NCBI RefSeq assembly: GCF_017163705.1
Contig: NZ_JAFIWB010000026.1
Location: 1-64,000, forward strand
Direction: 5' to 3'
Source: Xanthomonas bonasiae
Lineage (GTDB): Bacteria; Pseudomonadota; Gammaproteobacteria; Xanthomonadales; Xanthomonadaceae
Length of the DNA: 64,000 bases
Shown: positions 28,346-38,161 of the stretch, one piece after another
Layout of the letters: each line of letters starts with the position of its first letter
How positions within the stretch are numbered: the stretch's first letter is position 1
Notes under the pieces: model-generated
Databases searched by the model: none
Seen by the model: the letters and a program-made list of their open reading frames with translations, nothing else
What the model was told of the DNA's origin: nothing
Position numbers and translations under genes: made by a program

Positions 28346-28526
28346 AGTTGGCTCCCGCAGCTCGCCCACCGCCTGCAACTTGCGGCTGGCCGTTGCCTCA
28401 TTGGGGCCGGCACGATGCGGGGAATGTCGGGAGACAACGCTCTGGCAGCGCCGGCACCTGTCGCATCGGCGCGCGGCGTCGGTGCCGGCCGCCGTGGCAG
28501 GCACGGCACGCGGCCGACAGCACCGA

Positions 28527-29606
<1,080 letters not shown>

Positions 29607-29702
29607 GCGATTCCCCGTGCGTTGCCCGCCCTAGTCGGCGCCGATGCTACAGGGTCCGCGCGGCGATGGCAGCGCCGGGCGAGCGGTTCGCAGGCGGTTT
29701 TT

Positions 29703-29768
29703 GTAGGAGCGGCTTCAGCCGCGACGGCATTCCCGGGAACGCCCGGTCGCGGCTGAAGCCGCTCCTAC
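29703..29768. repeat. Inverted pair of GTAG REP units
   Basis: Direct unit 29703-29725 and inverse unit 29746-29768 are perfect complements over 23 bases, with a 20-base spacer. It lies between two minus-strand genes, the one REP pair here that is not at a convergent junction apart from that at 36381. Confidence 0.9.
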
Positions 29769-29839
29769 AAGGGCATGCACCGCGCGCAGAGCCTGGGAAG
29801 GCGGCGAGACAGAATCCATCCGCCTCCTGCCAACGGCCC

Positions 29840-32170
29840 TCAATGCAGCGTCGCGTTCTGCGGGTCGAGCCGGTCGATGACGCCCTGCATCGCGCTGTCG
29901 AACGCGCCATCGTTGATATGGCTGCGCAGCCGGCCCAGCCGCACCATCACCGCCAGTTCCTCCGGCGAGGCCACGCAGAAGCGCACGCCGCGGCGGTTGA
30001 CGAACAGCAGCCGCGCCGAGATCGGGCTCACCCACGACAGCTTGCCGGTCTGCACCTTGCCGTCGCGGTCGATGAAATCCAGCCAGGTGCCGATCGCCAT
30101 CTTGCGGAAGCGGTCGGCATCGGCGTTGTCGAAGTCGTCCACCGTTTCCGGCGTGGTCAGTTCCACCGGCTGCGCCTCCTGCACCGGCGGTTGCGGCAGC
30201 GTCACCTGCGGCAGTTCCGGCAGCGGGCGCTCCAGTTCCGGACGCAGTTCGGCGACCGCCTGCAGCGTGTCGTGCAGCACGTTGATCGCCGAAGCGGCCG
30301 CCTCGGCATGCAGGCCGACGCTGGCGAAGACCTTGGTCAGCGGTCCCTGCCAGGCCTGCAGCCAGGGCTTGCCGACGATGTGCCGCTGCGCCTCGGCCGC
30401 TTCCTCGAGCAGGCCGTCGGCCAGCGCCAGCGCGTCGCGCACGCCGGCGCCGTCCTCGCCCTCGCGCAGCACCGCCATGGTCAGATGGTGCTGCCACGGC
30501 TGGCGCAGGAAGTCGTCCAGCGCCCGCGGCAGCTGCCGGCCCTGCAAGCGCGCCTGCAGTTCCGCCTCGGCGCGCTGCCGCGCCAGTTCCAGCTTTTCCT
30601 GGCCGCGCTGGGTCTCGGCGGCGCGGCGCTCGGCGATCTCGATGCGGCGCCGGTGCTGGGCCAGGAACTCGCGGAATTCCTCTTCCAGGGTCAGGAAGAT
30701 CGCCAGGTTCTCGTTGAACTCGGCGACCAGCCGCTCGATGATCTCCTCGACCTTGCCCATCAGCACGCGCTCGGCCGGGCTCTCGCCGGTATTGCCTTCG
30801 CAGGCCTCGGCCAGCGAGTTGAGCAGGCGCCGCGCCGGGTGGGTCTTCTGCACGAACATGCGCCGGTCCAGCAGCGCGACCTTGACGAACGGCACCACCA
30901 GCCGCCCGATCAGCTCGCGCGAGCGCCCTTCCAGGTCGCGCTCGTCGAGCATCACGTCGAACAGCATGCCGACCAGGTCGATCGCGTCCTCGTCGACCGG
31001 ATCCAGCCGCGCATGCGCCGGATCCACGCCGAACTGGGTGGCGTTGGACAACACCTCGCTCTTCAGCCGCTGTGCCAGCGATTCACCGTCGTCGCCGATC
31101 GCCGCGCGCAGCGTGGCGCTGGGCGTGGCCTGCAGCAGCGACAGCACCGAGATCATTTCGCGCTGGCTCAACGAGCGCTGCTGGCCGACCGCGGCGCTGG
31201 CCGCGGAGGTGGCGTTCTCGCGCACGCTGCGGGTCTGCTGCAACAGTTCGTGCAGCGCCTCCAGCAGCACGCCCTGGCTGCCGCCGGGCAGGTTGGCGCC
31301 GGCCTCGGCATAGCCATCGGTAGCCTGCAGCCGGCCGCGGCTCTCGGCCCAGCGGTTGACGAAGCGGCTGGCCCAGGCCGGCGCGTACTGCTCGTCGTAC
31401 TCGCCCGCCTCGCCGGCAGCGCCGCTGTCCTCGCCGAACCCGGGGGTGTCGCCGCGTGCCTGGCGCTCTTCCGGCGGCGACGGCGCGCGGCGCGGCGGCG
31501 GTGGCGGGCGCGGCCGCGAGATTTCCGGCATCACCCCGGCCCGCGCCAGGCTGTCGTCCAGTTCCTGGTAGAGCTTGCCAATGCCACCGGTGAGGTCGCG
31601 CTCGCACAGCTTGATCAGCACCAGCCGCACTTCCGGGGCGAAATCGCTGGTGGAGAACGCGGCATGCACCGCGACGCCGATGTGTTCGGGGCCGACCGGA
31701 TTGGTGTCGGCGTCCAGTTCCAGGCCGCCGGCGATCCAGCCCAGGCGGCGGTCGATGCGGCTGAGCACCGGTTTCCATTCGCGCAGCAGCACGCTGGCCA
31801 GGTTGCGCACCGCCAGCCGCGATTCCAGTTCGTGTTCGGACACCAGGCTCAGCCCCTGGCCGTAGCCGGCCAGCGCCACTTCGGCCGACAGCGGCGCACC
31901 GGCTTCCAGCGCCTGCCAGGCCTGGTCCAGTTGCGCACGGAAGCGCACGCCGATTTCGTCGCGGCGGCGGCGCAGCTCGCGCATGCCGTCCAGGAACAGG
32001 AGCTGCGAGGCGCCGGCGCTCTCGGCGCGGTCGAACAGCACGTCGTCGAAATGCGCCAGCGCGGCAGCGAACGCCTGCCCCAGCACCGGCAGCATGCCGT
32101 CGCGCGCCTGCATCAGCAGATGCGGGTCGCGCGCGGGATGTGCGTGCGGCGAGCTGGGGCTGAAACTCAT
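29840..32170 (-). CDS. DUF1631 family protein, copy A
   Basis: The 776-residue cytoplasmic protein belongs to the large DUF1631 family (sometimes mislabelled thymidine phosphorylase). Residues 1-230 are helical and a Pro-rich low-complexity linker (PRPPPPPRRAPSPPEE) follows. A long, mainly helical middle part, with charged heptad-like stretches near residues 520-580, leads to a conserved C-terminal block at about 690-772 (GTWLDF, KLSWVSPIS, LFVNRRG). That block has beta-barrel-like patterning reminiscent of PilZ domains, though no clear RxxxR motif is seen. It lies 223 bases downstream of its paralogue on the same strand. The function is unknown. Confidence 0.88.
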   Translation of the reverse strand: MSFSPSSPHAHPARDPHLLMQARDGMLPVLGQAFAAALAHFDDVLFDRAESAGASQLLFLDGMRELRRRRDEIGVRFRAQLDQAWQALEAGAPLSAEVALAGYGQGLSLVSEHELESRLAVRNLASVLLREWKPVLSRIDRRLGWIAGGLELDADTNPVGPEHIGVAVHAAFSTSDFAPEVRLVLIKLCERDLTGGIGKLYQELDDSLARAGVMPEISRPRPPPPPRRAPSPPEERQARGDTPGFGEDSGAAGEAGEYDEQYAPAWASRFVNRWAESRGRLQATDGYAEAGANLPGGSQGVLLEALHELLQQTRSVRENATSAASAAVGQQRSLSQREMISVLSLLQATPSATLRAAIGDDGESLAQRLKSEVLSNATQFGVDPAHARLDPVDEDAIDLVGMLFDVMLDERDLEGRSRELIGRLVVPFVKVALLDRRMFVQKTHPARRLLNSLAEACEGNTGESPAERVLMGKVEEIIERLVAEFNENLAIFLTLEEEFREFLAQHRRRIEIAERRAAETQRGQEKLELARQRAEAELQARLQGRQLPRALDDFLRQPWQHHLTMAVLREGEDGAGVRDALALADGLLEEAAEAQRHIVGKPWLQAWQGPLTKVFASVGLHAEAAASAINVLHDTLQAVAELRPELERPLPELPQVTLPQPPVQEAQPVELTTPETVDDFDNADADRFRKMAIGTWLDFIDRDGKVQTGKLSWVSPISARLLFVNRRGVRFCVASPEELAVMVRLGRLRSHINDGAFDSAMQGVIDRLDPQNATLH

Positions 32171-32372
32171 GCGCGAAGGCTCCGCGCCGGGAGCGGCGCT
32201 AGGAAAAGAGTAAAAGGAAGTCGAACGGACACGGCCCCTGTTTCCGCCTCTGCATGGTAGGCAAGGTACCTGAACAGCAACCGTGACGCGCTACACATTT
32301 TACGCTCCGGAACGTGACCTCGTCCGTCATCCTAGGCGGTCTTTACGTAACGTCACCTGCAAGACCGTGCGA

Positions 32373-32394
32373 AACGCGCCTGCCCAGGCGCGTT
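32373..32394 (-). terminator. Perfect hairpin at the stop of DUF1631 copy B
   Basis: AACGCGCCTG and CAGGCGCGTT pair over ten bases around CC, touching the stop codon of copy B. On the minus strand TTTC follows, a weak U-tract. It may separate expression of the two paralogues. Confidence 0.5.
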
Positions 32395-34634
32395 CAGGCC
32401 GCGACCGCGACCCGTTCCAACCGGTCCACCGCACCCTGCATCGCGCTGTAGAACGCATCGTCGTCGCGATGCAGGCGCAAGCGATCCAGCTGCACCATCA
32501 TCGCCAGCGCCTCCGGCGAGGCGACGCACAGGCGGCCGCCGCGGCGGTTGACGAACATCAGCCGCGACGAGATCGGGCTGACCCAGGACAATTTGCCCGG
32601 CTGCACGCGCCCTTCGCGATCGACGAAGTCCAGCCAGGTCCCCATCGCCAGGGTGCGGAAATACTCGGCGGTGGTGTGGTCGAAATCGGCCGCCTGCGCC
32701 GGCTCGGGCAACGCCGGCACGGTCTCGGCCGCCGGCGTCTCGGCAGCGGCCGGCGCGGGCGCAGGTGCCGGCGCCTGCAGCGGGCGCGCATGCGCCACAT
32801 CGTCCAGGGCCGCCTGCAAGCCCAGCCAGGCGGCGTCGGCGGCGGCCGCATCCAGGCCGACGCTGGTCCACAGCCGCAACAGCTCGGCGCGCTGCGGCTG
32901 CAGCCAGCCGCCCGCCGGCACGCCGCCGCCGGTCTGCGCCTGGCGGCATTGCGCCAGCACCGCATCGCCAAGCGCCAGCGCCGCGCTCACCGCCGCGCCA
33001 TGGCCGTCGTCGCGCAGCGCCGACTGCTGCAGGTACTGGCACCACGGCTGGCGCAGGAAGGTGTCGATCGGCAACGGCAAGGCCGCACCGTCCGCGTCGC
33101 CCTGCACGCGTTCGTCCACGGCCTGTGCGGCCAGGCGCCGTGCCTTGTCGCGGCGTTCCTCGGCGCGCTGCAGCTCGGCCGCGCGGCGCTCGGCGATCTC
33201 CACCCGGCGCCGGTACTGCTCGTAGGCGCTGCCGAATTCCGCCTCCAGGGTCAGGAACACCGCCAGGTGCTCGTCGAAGTCGCTCACCACCCGCTCCACC
33301 ACCGCCTGCGCCTGCGCCTGCAGCACCTGTTCGATCGCGCTGTCGCCGGCATTGCCGTCGCAGGCATCGGCCAGCAGATTGAGCAGGCGCCGCGCCGGAT
33401 GCCCGTCGCGCACGAACAGGCGGCCGTCGATCAGCGCCACCTTGGCCAGCGGCACCAGCATCTGCCCGAGCAGTTCGCGTTGCGCCGGTTGCAGCACGCA
33501 TTCGTCGAGCATGACCTCGAACAGCAGGCCGACCAGGTCCAGCGTGTCCGCATCGGCCGGCTCCAGGCGGGTGCTGGCCGGATCCAGCCCCAGCGACGCG
33601 CCGATCGCCACCACCTGCCGGCGCAGCCCCTGCGCCAGCGATTCGCCGTGTTCGGCGATCGCGGCGAAGCCGGCCAGCGGCGTGGTCTGCAGCAGCGACA
33701 GCACCGACAGCAGTTCGCGCGGCGACAGGCTGCGGCGCGCATCGTCGGCGGGATCGGGGGCGACCGGCTGCGCTTCGTGCAGCAAGGCGCGCAGCGCCGG
33801 CGGCAGCACCTCATGGTCGTCGCGGGCATGCGCGTCCAGCACGCGCGCCGCGCGCCGCTGCGCGGCCGACAGCGGCGCGGCGGCATGCCAGCTCTCGAAG
33901 AAGCGGCTGATCCAGTCCGGCGCCGCTTCGTCGCCGCTGGCGCCGTTGCGCGGGATGGCGCGGCGGCGGGTGCGCCCCATCGGCAGCGAACGCGCCCGCG
34001 CGACCTGGTCCAGGCGCTGCTCCAGCCGCGCGTACAGCTCGCCGACCCGCTCCTGCAGTTCCTGCTCGCAGATCTTGACGATCGCCAGTTGCACCTGCGG
34101 CGCCAGCACCAGACCGTGCAGCGCCGCATACACCGCCGCGCCGATATGCTCGGGACCGAACGGGTTGTTGTCGGCATCGATGCGCTGGCCGCCGGCGATG
34201 AAACCGAGGAAACGGTTGAGCCGCATCAGTTCCGGGCGCCAGCGGTGCTGGATCGCGCCGGCCAGGTTGCGCACCGCCAGGCGCACGTCCAGCTCCTGTT
34301 CGGAGACCAGGCTCAGGTCGCCGCGCTCGCGCGCCAGGGTGCGTTCCACCGACAGCGGGCGACCGGCCTCCAGGGCCTGCCAGGCCTGCGCCAGGTGCCC
34401 GCGGAAGCGCGCCGCGATCGGCTCGCGCTGCTGCCGCAGCAGCTGGATCGCCTCGAAATAGTCGTTCTGGGTCGGCCCCGCGCGCTCGGCCATGCGGAAC
34501 AGCGCATCGGCGAGCACGTCCAGCACCTCGCCGAACGCCTCTGCAAGCGGCACCGATACCACGTCCCGGACCTGGTCGAGCAGGTCCGAATTGCGGCTGG
34601 GCAGCAGCTCCTCGGCATATTCGGCGATTGTCAT
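32394..34634 (-). CDS. DUF1631 family protein, copy B
   Basis: The 746-residue paralogue of copy A starts MTIAEYAEELLPSRNSDLLD at ATG 34634; an in-frame extension to 34730 is less likely because it crosses the divergent promoter region. Both proteins share FEAIQLLRQQRE/LDGMRELRRRRDE-type helices, LAQAWQALEAG, the segment LSLVSE with ELxxRLAVRNLA, and PxGPEHIGxAV. At the C-terminus (about 660-742) the nearly identical block GTWLDFVDREG, GKLSWVSPIS, MFVNRRG and SAMQG recurs. The middle has an Ala/Pro linker near 600-630. The tandem suggests an old duplication with diverged middles. The function is unknown. Confidence 0.88.
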   Translation of the reverse strand: MTIAEYAEELLPSRNSDLLDQVRDVVSVPLAEAFGEVLDVLADALFRMAERAGPTQNDYFEAIQLLRQQREPIAARFRGHLAQAWQALEAGRPLSVERTLARERGDLSLVSEQELDVRLAVRNLAGAIQHRWRPELMRLNRFLGFIAGGQRIDADNNPFGPEHIGAAVYAALHGLVLAPQVQLAIVKICEQELQERVGELYARLEQRLDQVARARSLPMGRTRRRAIPRNGASGDEAAPDWISRFFESWHAAAPLSAAQRRAARVLDAHARDDHEVLPPALRALLHEAQPVAPDPADDARRSLSPRELLSVLSLLQTTPLAGFAAIAEHGESLAQGLRRQVVAIGASLGLDPASTRLEPADADTLDLVGLLFEVMLDECVLQPAQRELLGQMLVPLAKVALIDGRLFVRDGHPARRLLNLLADACDGNAGDSAIEQVLQAQAQAVVERVVSDFDEHLAVFLTLEAEFGSAYEQYRRRVEIAERRAAELQRAEERRDKARRLAAQAVDERVQGDADGAALPLPIDTFLRQPWCQYLQQSALRDDGHGAAVSAALALGDAVLAQCRQAQTGGGVPAGGWLQPQRAELLRLWTSVGLDAAAADAAWLGLQAALDDVAHARPLQAPAPAPAPAAAETPAAETVPALPEPAQAADFDHTTAEYFRTLAMGTWLDFVDREGRVQPGKLSWVSPISSRLMFVNRRGGRLCVASPEALAMMVQLDRLRLHRDDDAFYSAMQGAVDRLERVAVAA

Positions 34635-34755
34635 GGCAGTGTGATACGCAAACGCAAGTGAGACCGACGTCAATTCGGAAGTTAGCGGCAGATCGAGGAT
34701 GAAGCTTGACTCTCCGTGTAACCGCGGCATCCGCTGCCGCTTTTGGGCACGCGAC

Positions 34756-34761
34756 TATAAT
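34756..34761 (+). promoter_or_regulatory. Consensus -10 box upstream of the nitroreductase gene
   Basis: A perfect TATAAT lies 29 bases before the ATG at 34790. At 17-base spacing the -35 position reads GCTGCC, which is poor, so activation by a regulator is possible. This is pattern evidence only. Confidence 0.4.
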
Positions 34762-34789
34762 TCGGCGCCCGCCCCACGGAATCGAGACT

Positions 34790-35365
34790 ATGCGCACACT
34801 TCATTCGCTGCAAGCGCTGGATGAGCGCCGTTCGGTGCCGTCCAAGCAATTGGGCGAGCCGGGACCCGATGCGGCGACCCTGCTGGCGATGCTGCGCTCG
34901 GCGGTGCGCGTGCCCGATCACGGCAAGCTGGTGCCGTTCCGGTTCCTGCGCATCGCCGGCCAGGCGCGCCTGGCGCTGGGCGACTTCCTGGCCGAGCGCA
35001 CGCTGCAGCGCGACCCGGGCGCCCCGCCCGCCGCGGTGGAGAAGGATCGCGAACGTTTCGCGCATGCGCCGCTGGCGATCGCGGTGATCGCGCGGCTGCA
35101 GCGCGAGGAGAAAGTGCCGGAGATCGAGCAATGGCTGACCGCCGGCTCGGTCTGCTTCGCGCTGCTGCAGGCGGCGCAGGCCTACGGCTTCGGCGCGCAG
35201 TGGCTGACCGCCTGGATGGCCTACGACGACGCGGTGGCGGCGCGGCTGGGTCTGGCCGAGAACGAGCGCATCGCCGGTTTCATCCATATCGGCACCCCGC
35301 GCATGCAGGTGCCCGAGCGCGAGCGTCCCGATCCGCAGCAGCTGCTGAGCGATTGGGCGCCGTGA
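34790..35365 (+). CDS. Nitroreductase family protein (YdjA-like)
   Basis: The 191-residue protein fits the small, dimeric FMN nitroreductases of the YdjA type. It shows ERRSVPSKQLGEPGP at the N-terminus, VPDHGKLVPFRFL near residue 42 (the FMN-contacting Arg/Pro segment) and AAQAYGFGAQWLTAW near 130. The IHIGTP segment precedes the end. The natural substrate is unknown. Its stop overlaps the next gene's GTG (GTGA), so it is probably coupled to the exonuclease gene. Confidence 0.92.
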   Translation: MRTLHSLQALDERRSVPSKQLGEPGPDAATLLAMLRSAVRVPDHGKLVPFRFLRIAGQARLALGDFLAERTLQRDPGAPPAAVEKDRERFAHAPLAIAVIARLQREEKVPEIEQWLTAGSVCFALLQAAQAYGFGAQWLTAWMAYDDAVAARLGLAENERIAGFIHIGTPRMQVPERERPDPQQLLSDWAP

Positions 35366-36285
35366 ACGCAGCGGCGCCGACGCGGCCGCTGTACCTGGTC
35401 GATGCCAGCCTGTACGTGTTCCGCGCCTGGCACTCGATCCCCGACGAGTTCCAGGACGCGCAGGGCTGGCCGACCAACGCGGTGCACGGCTTCGCCCGCT
35501 TCCTGCTCGACCTGCTCGAACGCGAGCGCCCGCAGCACATCGCGATCGCCTTCGACGAAGCACTGGACAGCTGCTTCCGCAATCGCCTGTATCCGGCCTA
35601 CAAGGCCAATCGCGCGCCGGCGCCGGACGCGTTGCGGCGCCAGTTCGCGCACTGCAAGGCGCTGTGCGCGGCGCTCGGCCTGGGCGTGCTGGCGCACCAC
35701 GACTACGAGGCCGACGACCTGATCGGCAGCGCCCTGCACAGCATGCGCGGCGCCGGCTTCCACGGCGTGATCGTGTCCGCCGACAAGGACCTGTCGCAGT
35801 TGCTGCTGCTCGACTTCGACGAACAGTGGGACTACGCGCGCGGCCAGCGCTGGGGCATGGCCGGGGTCAAGGCGCGGCACGGCGTGCACGCGCACCAGAT
35901 CGCCGACTACCTGGCGCTGACCGGCGATGCGATCGACAACATTCCCGGCGTCACCGGCATCGGCGCCAAGTCCGCGGCGATCCTGCTGGCGCATTTCGGC
36001 GACCTGGACACGCTGCTGGCGCGGATCGACGAAGTGGCGTTCCTGCGCCTGCGCGGCGCGGCGCAGATGGCGGTGCGCCTGCGCGAGCAGCGCGAGCACG
36101 CGCTGCTGTGGCGGCAACTGGCCACCATCGCACTGGACGCGCCGCTGCATTCGGCCGCACCGGGCTTCGCCCGCGGCCAGGCCGACGCCGACATGCTGCA
36201 CGGCCTGTGCGAAGCGCTGCGCTTCGGCCCGTTGACCCGGCGCCGCTTGCTGCAGGCGGCGGGGCTGGACGGTCCCGTCGGCTAG
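35362..36285 (+). CDS. Stand-alone 5'-3' exonuclease (PolA N-domain/FEN-like)
   Basis: The 307-residue protein matches the 5'-nuclease domain of DNA polymerase I without the polymerase part. The acidic metal-binding residues are visible in LYLVDASLYVFRAWH, YEADDLIGS and VSADKDLSQLL. The helix-three-turn-helix DNA-binding segment is GDAIDNIPGVTGIGAKSA, near residue 195. It may resemble E. coli ExoIX in role, processing flaps or gaps. The GTG start overlaps the nitroreductase stop. Confidence 0.92.
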   Translation: MNAAAPTRPLYLVDASLYVFRAWHSIPDEFQDAQGWPTNAVHGFARFLLDLLERERPQHIAIAFDEALDSCFRNRLYPAYKANRAPAPDALRRQFAHCKALCAALGLGVLAHHDYEADDLIGSALHSMRGAGFHGVIVSADKDLSQLLLLDFDEQWDYARGQRWGMAGVKARHGVHAHQIADYLALTGDAIDNIPGVTGIGAKSAAILLAHFGDLDTLLARIDEVAFLRLRGAAQMAVRLREQREHALLWRQLATIALDAPLHSAAPGFARGQADADMLHGLCEALRFGPLTRRRLLQAAGLDGPVG

Positions 36286-36740
36286 GCGTCGGCGCAACGC
36301 GATACGGATGACGCGCTTGCAGAGCGACGCCGGATGGTCTCGGGCCATCGCCAAGCGACAAGCGTGTTGACCTCGGCGAGGTCGGGGCTGAAGCCGCTCC
36401 TACAGCGCAGCCAGCAGGCGTGCCGCAAGCCCCCTGTAGGAGCGGCTTCAGCCGCGACGAACGGAGCGGCGGACCTCCGCGGCTCCAGTCAGCCCCACCC
36501 ACAATGCACCCGACAGCTCGCCGCAAGTCGCGGTAGACGCGGCTTCAGCCGTAACCAACGGAGCGACGCCCGTCGCGGCGTCGGAACCGACGCACCTGGC
36601 CTGCGGAACCGCTCCGAAAACCTGCAAACCCACAAACGCACGCGCATCATCGCGACACCGATGCCTCTACACTTCAGGACAGCCGGGCTGCGCGCCGACG
36701 CGGCCACGCCTTCTTCTTCCGAACCGAGCGAACGCTACCC
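36286..36740. other. REP-containing intergenic region before the Nudix gene
   Basis: It holds an inverse/direct REP pair (36381-36458) and a third, decayed unit near 36527-36555 (GCGGCTTCAGCCG kept, head lost). The last 150 bases before ATG 36741 probably hold the Nudix promoter, but no clear boxes were seen. Confidence 0.6.
36381..36458. repeat. Inverted pair of GTAG REP units
   Basis: The inverse unit 36381-36403 (with one G for C substitution) and the direct unit 36436-36458 flank a 32-base spacer. A degenerate third copy follows about 70 bases on. Confidence 0.85.
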
Positions 36741-37292
36741 ATGACCCGCCACGATTCCCCGCCCCGCGTCGTCTACGAAGGCAAATACCAGCGCATGGTG
36801 GTGCGCGGCACCTGGGAGTATTCCGAACGGGTGCACGCCGGCGGCCTGGCCGCGATCATCGTCGCGGTGACGCCGGACGACGAGGTGCTGTTCGTCGAGC
36901 AGTTCCGCGTGCCGCTGCAGGCGCGCACCATCGAGATGCCGGCCGGGCTGGTCGGCGACATCGACGCGGGCGAATCGATCGAAGTGTCGGCGGTGCGCGA
37001 ACTGGAGGAAGAGACCGGCTGGACCGCCGACCACGCCGAGGTGCTGATGATCGGCCCGACCTCCTCCGGCGCCAGCAACGAAAAGGTCGCCTTCGTCCGT
37101 GCCAGCGGCCTGCGCAAGGTCGGCGACGGCGGCGGCGATGCCAGCGAGGACATCACCGTGCACACGGTGCCGCGCGCCCGCGCGGCGGCCTGGCTGGTGC
37201 AGAAGATGGGCGAAGGCTACGAGCTGGACGCCAAGCTGTGGGCCGGGCTGTGGATGATCGAGCACCAGTTGGACGGCACCCCGCGTGGCTGA
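36741..37292 (+). CDS. Nudix hydrolase, ADP-ribose pyrophosphatase-like
   Basis: The 183-residue protein has a complete Nudix box. It starts at the glycine of GDIDAGE near residue 73, continues through SIEVSAV and closes with RELEEETGW. EMPAGLVG precedes it, as in NudF/NudE-type enzymes that split ADP-ribose. Substrate choice cannot be read from sequence alone. The N-formylglutamate amidohydrolase gene starts at its stop. Confidence 0.92.
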   Translation: MTRHDSPPRVVYEGKYQRMVVRGTWEYSERVHAGGLAAIIVAVTPDDEVLFVEQFRVPLQARTIEMPAGLVGDIDAGESIEVSAVRELEEETGWTADHAEVLMIGPTSSGASNEKVAFVRASGLRKVGDGGGDASEDITVHTVPRARAAAWLVQKMGEGYELDAKLWAGLWMIEHQLDGTPRG

Positions 37293-37299
37293 GCCGACG

Positions 37300-38085
37300 A
37301 TGCACGCGGATGCCGCGCCGTCCCTGCTCGGCGCCGGCGATCCGCCGCCCTACACCGTGTACCAGGCGCACGGCCGTTCGCCCTATCTGCTGATCGCCGA
37401 CCACGCCGGTCAGCGCGTGCCGCAGGCGCTGGCCGACCTGGGCCTGCCGCAGCACGAACTGGACCGGCACATCGGCTGGGACATCGGCATCGCCGGCGTC
37501 ACCGCCGACCTGGCGCAGGCGCTGGACGCGTTCGCGATCGTGCAGACCTATTCGCGGCTGGTGATCGACTGCAACCGGCCGCTGTCGGCGCCGGGTTCGA
37601 TCGCCGAGGTCAGCGACGGCACCGTGGTGCCGGGCAACCAGGGGCTGGACGCCGCCGCGCGCGCGGCGCGCGTCAGCGCGATCTTCGCGCCCTACCACGC
37701 GCGCATCGCCGCGGAACTGGACCGGCGCCGCGACGCCGGCCTGGCCACCATCCTGATCGCGATGCACAGCTTCACCCCGGCGATGGCAGGCGAGTCCCGG
37801 CCCTGGCATGCCGGCGTGCTGTACCAGCGCGATGCGCGCTTCGCGCAGGCGCTGCTGGCCGAACTGCGCGCCGAACCGGGCCTGGTGGTCGGCGACAACC
37901 AGCCCTATTCGGTCAGCGACGCCACCGACTACGCGATCCCGGTGCACGCCGAGGCGCGCGGCCTGGCGCACGTGGAACTGGAGATCCGCCAGGACCTGAT
38001 CGCCGACCGTGCAGGACAGCGGCAATGGGCGCAGCGCTTGCTCAGCATGCTGAATCGGTTGCAAGCTGCCTTCACACCGGGCTGA
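37300..38085 (+). CDS. N-formylglutamate amidohydrolase family protein
   Basis: The 261-residue protein carries the FGase family landmarks. These are the metal-site segment LLIADHAGQRVP near residue 30, the WDIGIAGV motif near 56, YSRLVIDCNRP near 83 and the histidine in MHSFTPAM near 150. Such enzymes release formate from N-formylglutamate in histidine breakdown or act on related amides; no hut gene is nearby. ATG 37300 is preferred. A GTG at 37285 that overlaps the Nudix stop is possible. Confidence 0.9.
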   Translation: MHADAAPSLLGAGDPPPYTVYQAHGRSPYLLIADHAGQRVPQALADLGLPQHELDRHIGWDIGIAGVTADLAQALDAFAIVQTYSRLVIDCNRPLSAPGSIAEVSDGTVVPGNQGLDAAARAARVSAIFAPYHARIAAELDRRRDAGLATILIAMHSFTPAMAGESRPWHAGVLYQRDARFAQALLAELRAEPGLVVGDNQPYSVSDATDYAIPVHAEARGLAHVELEIRQDLIADRAGQRQWAQRLLSMLNRLQAAFTPG

Positions 38086-38161
38086 GCGCAGGCTGCGCAC
38101 TCTCGGTGCATCGCCGTCCATTCGGACGCCCCCTCGCTGCATGCACCGGACCCCTGCCCCC

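Larger units (their letters stand above)
28053..28526. other. Intergenic region between the sigma cassette and pntAa
   Basis: It holds a terminator hairpin (28062-28087) and one REP-like unit in inverse orientation with altered stem bases (28323-28345). Otherwise I see no gene: several open frames lack starts with binding sites and have composition typical of shadows. Confidence 0.6.

Noticed and set aside
28053-28526. Small genes in the gap between DUF3106 and pntAa
   Set aside because: The frames overlap a REP unit and lack ribosome binding sites and protein-like composition.
29840-34634. DUF1631 proteins as thymidine phosphorylase
   Set aside because: They show none of the phosphorylase motifs; the name is a propagated annotation error.
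29666-34661. Very long plus-strand frames opposite the DUF1631 genes
   Set aside because: The minus strand has coherent, family-matching proteins with conserved motifs; the plus strand has none.
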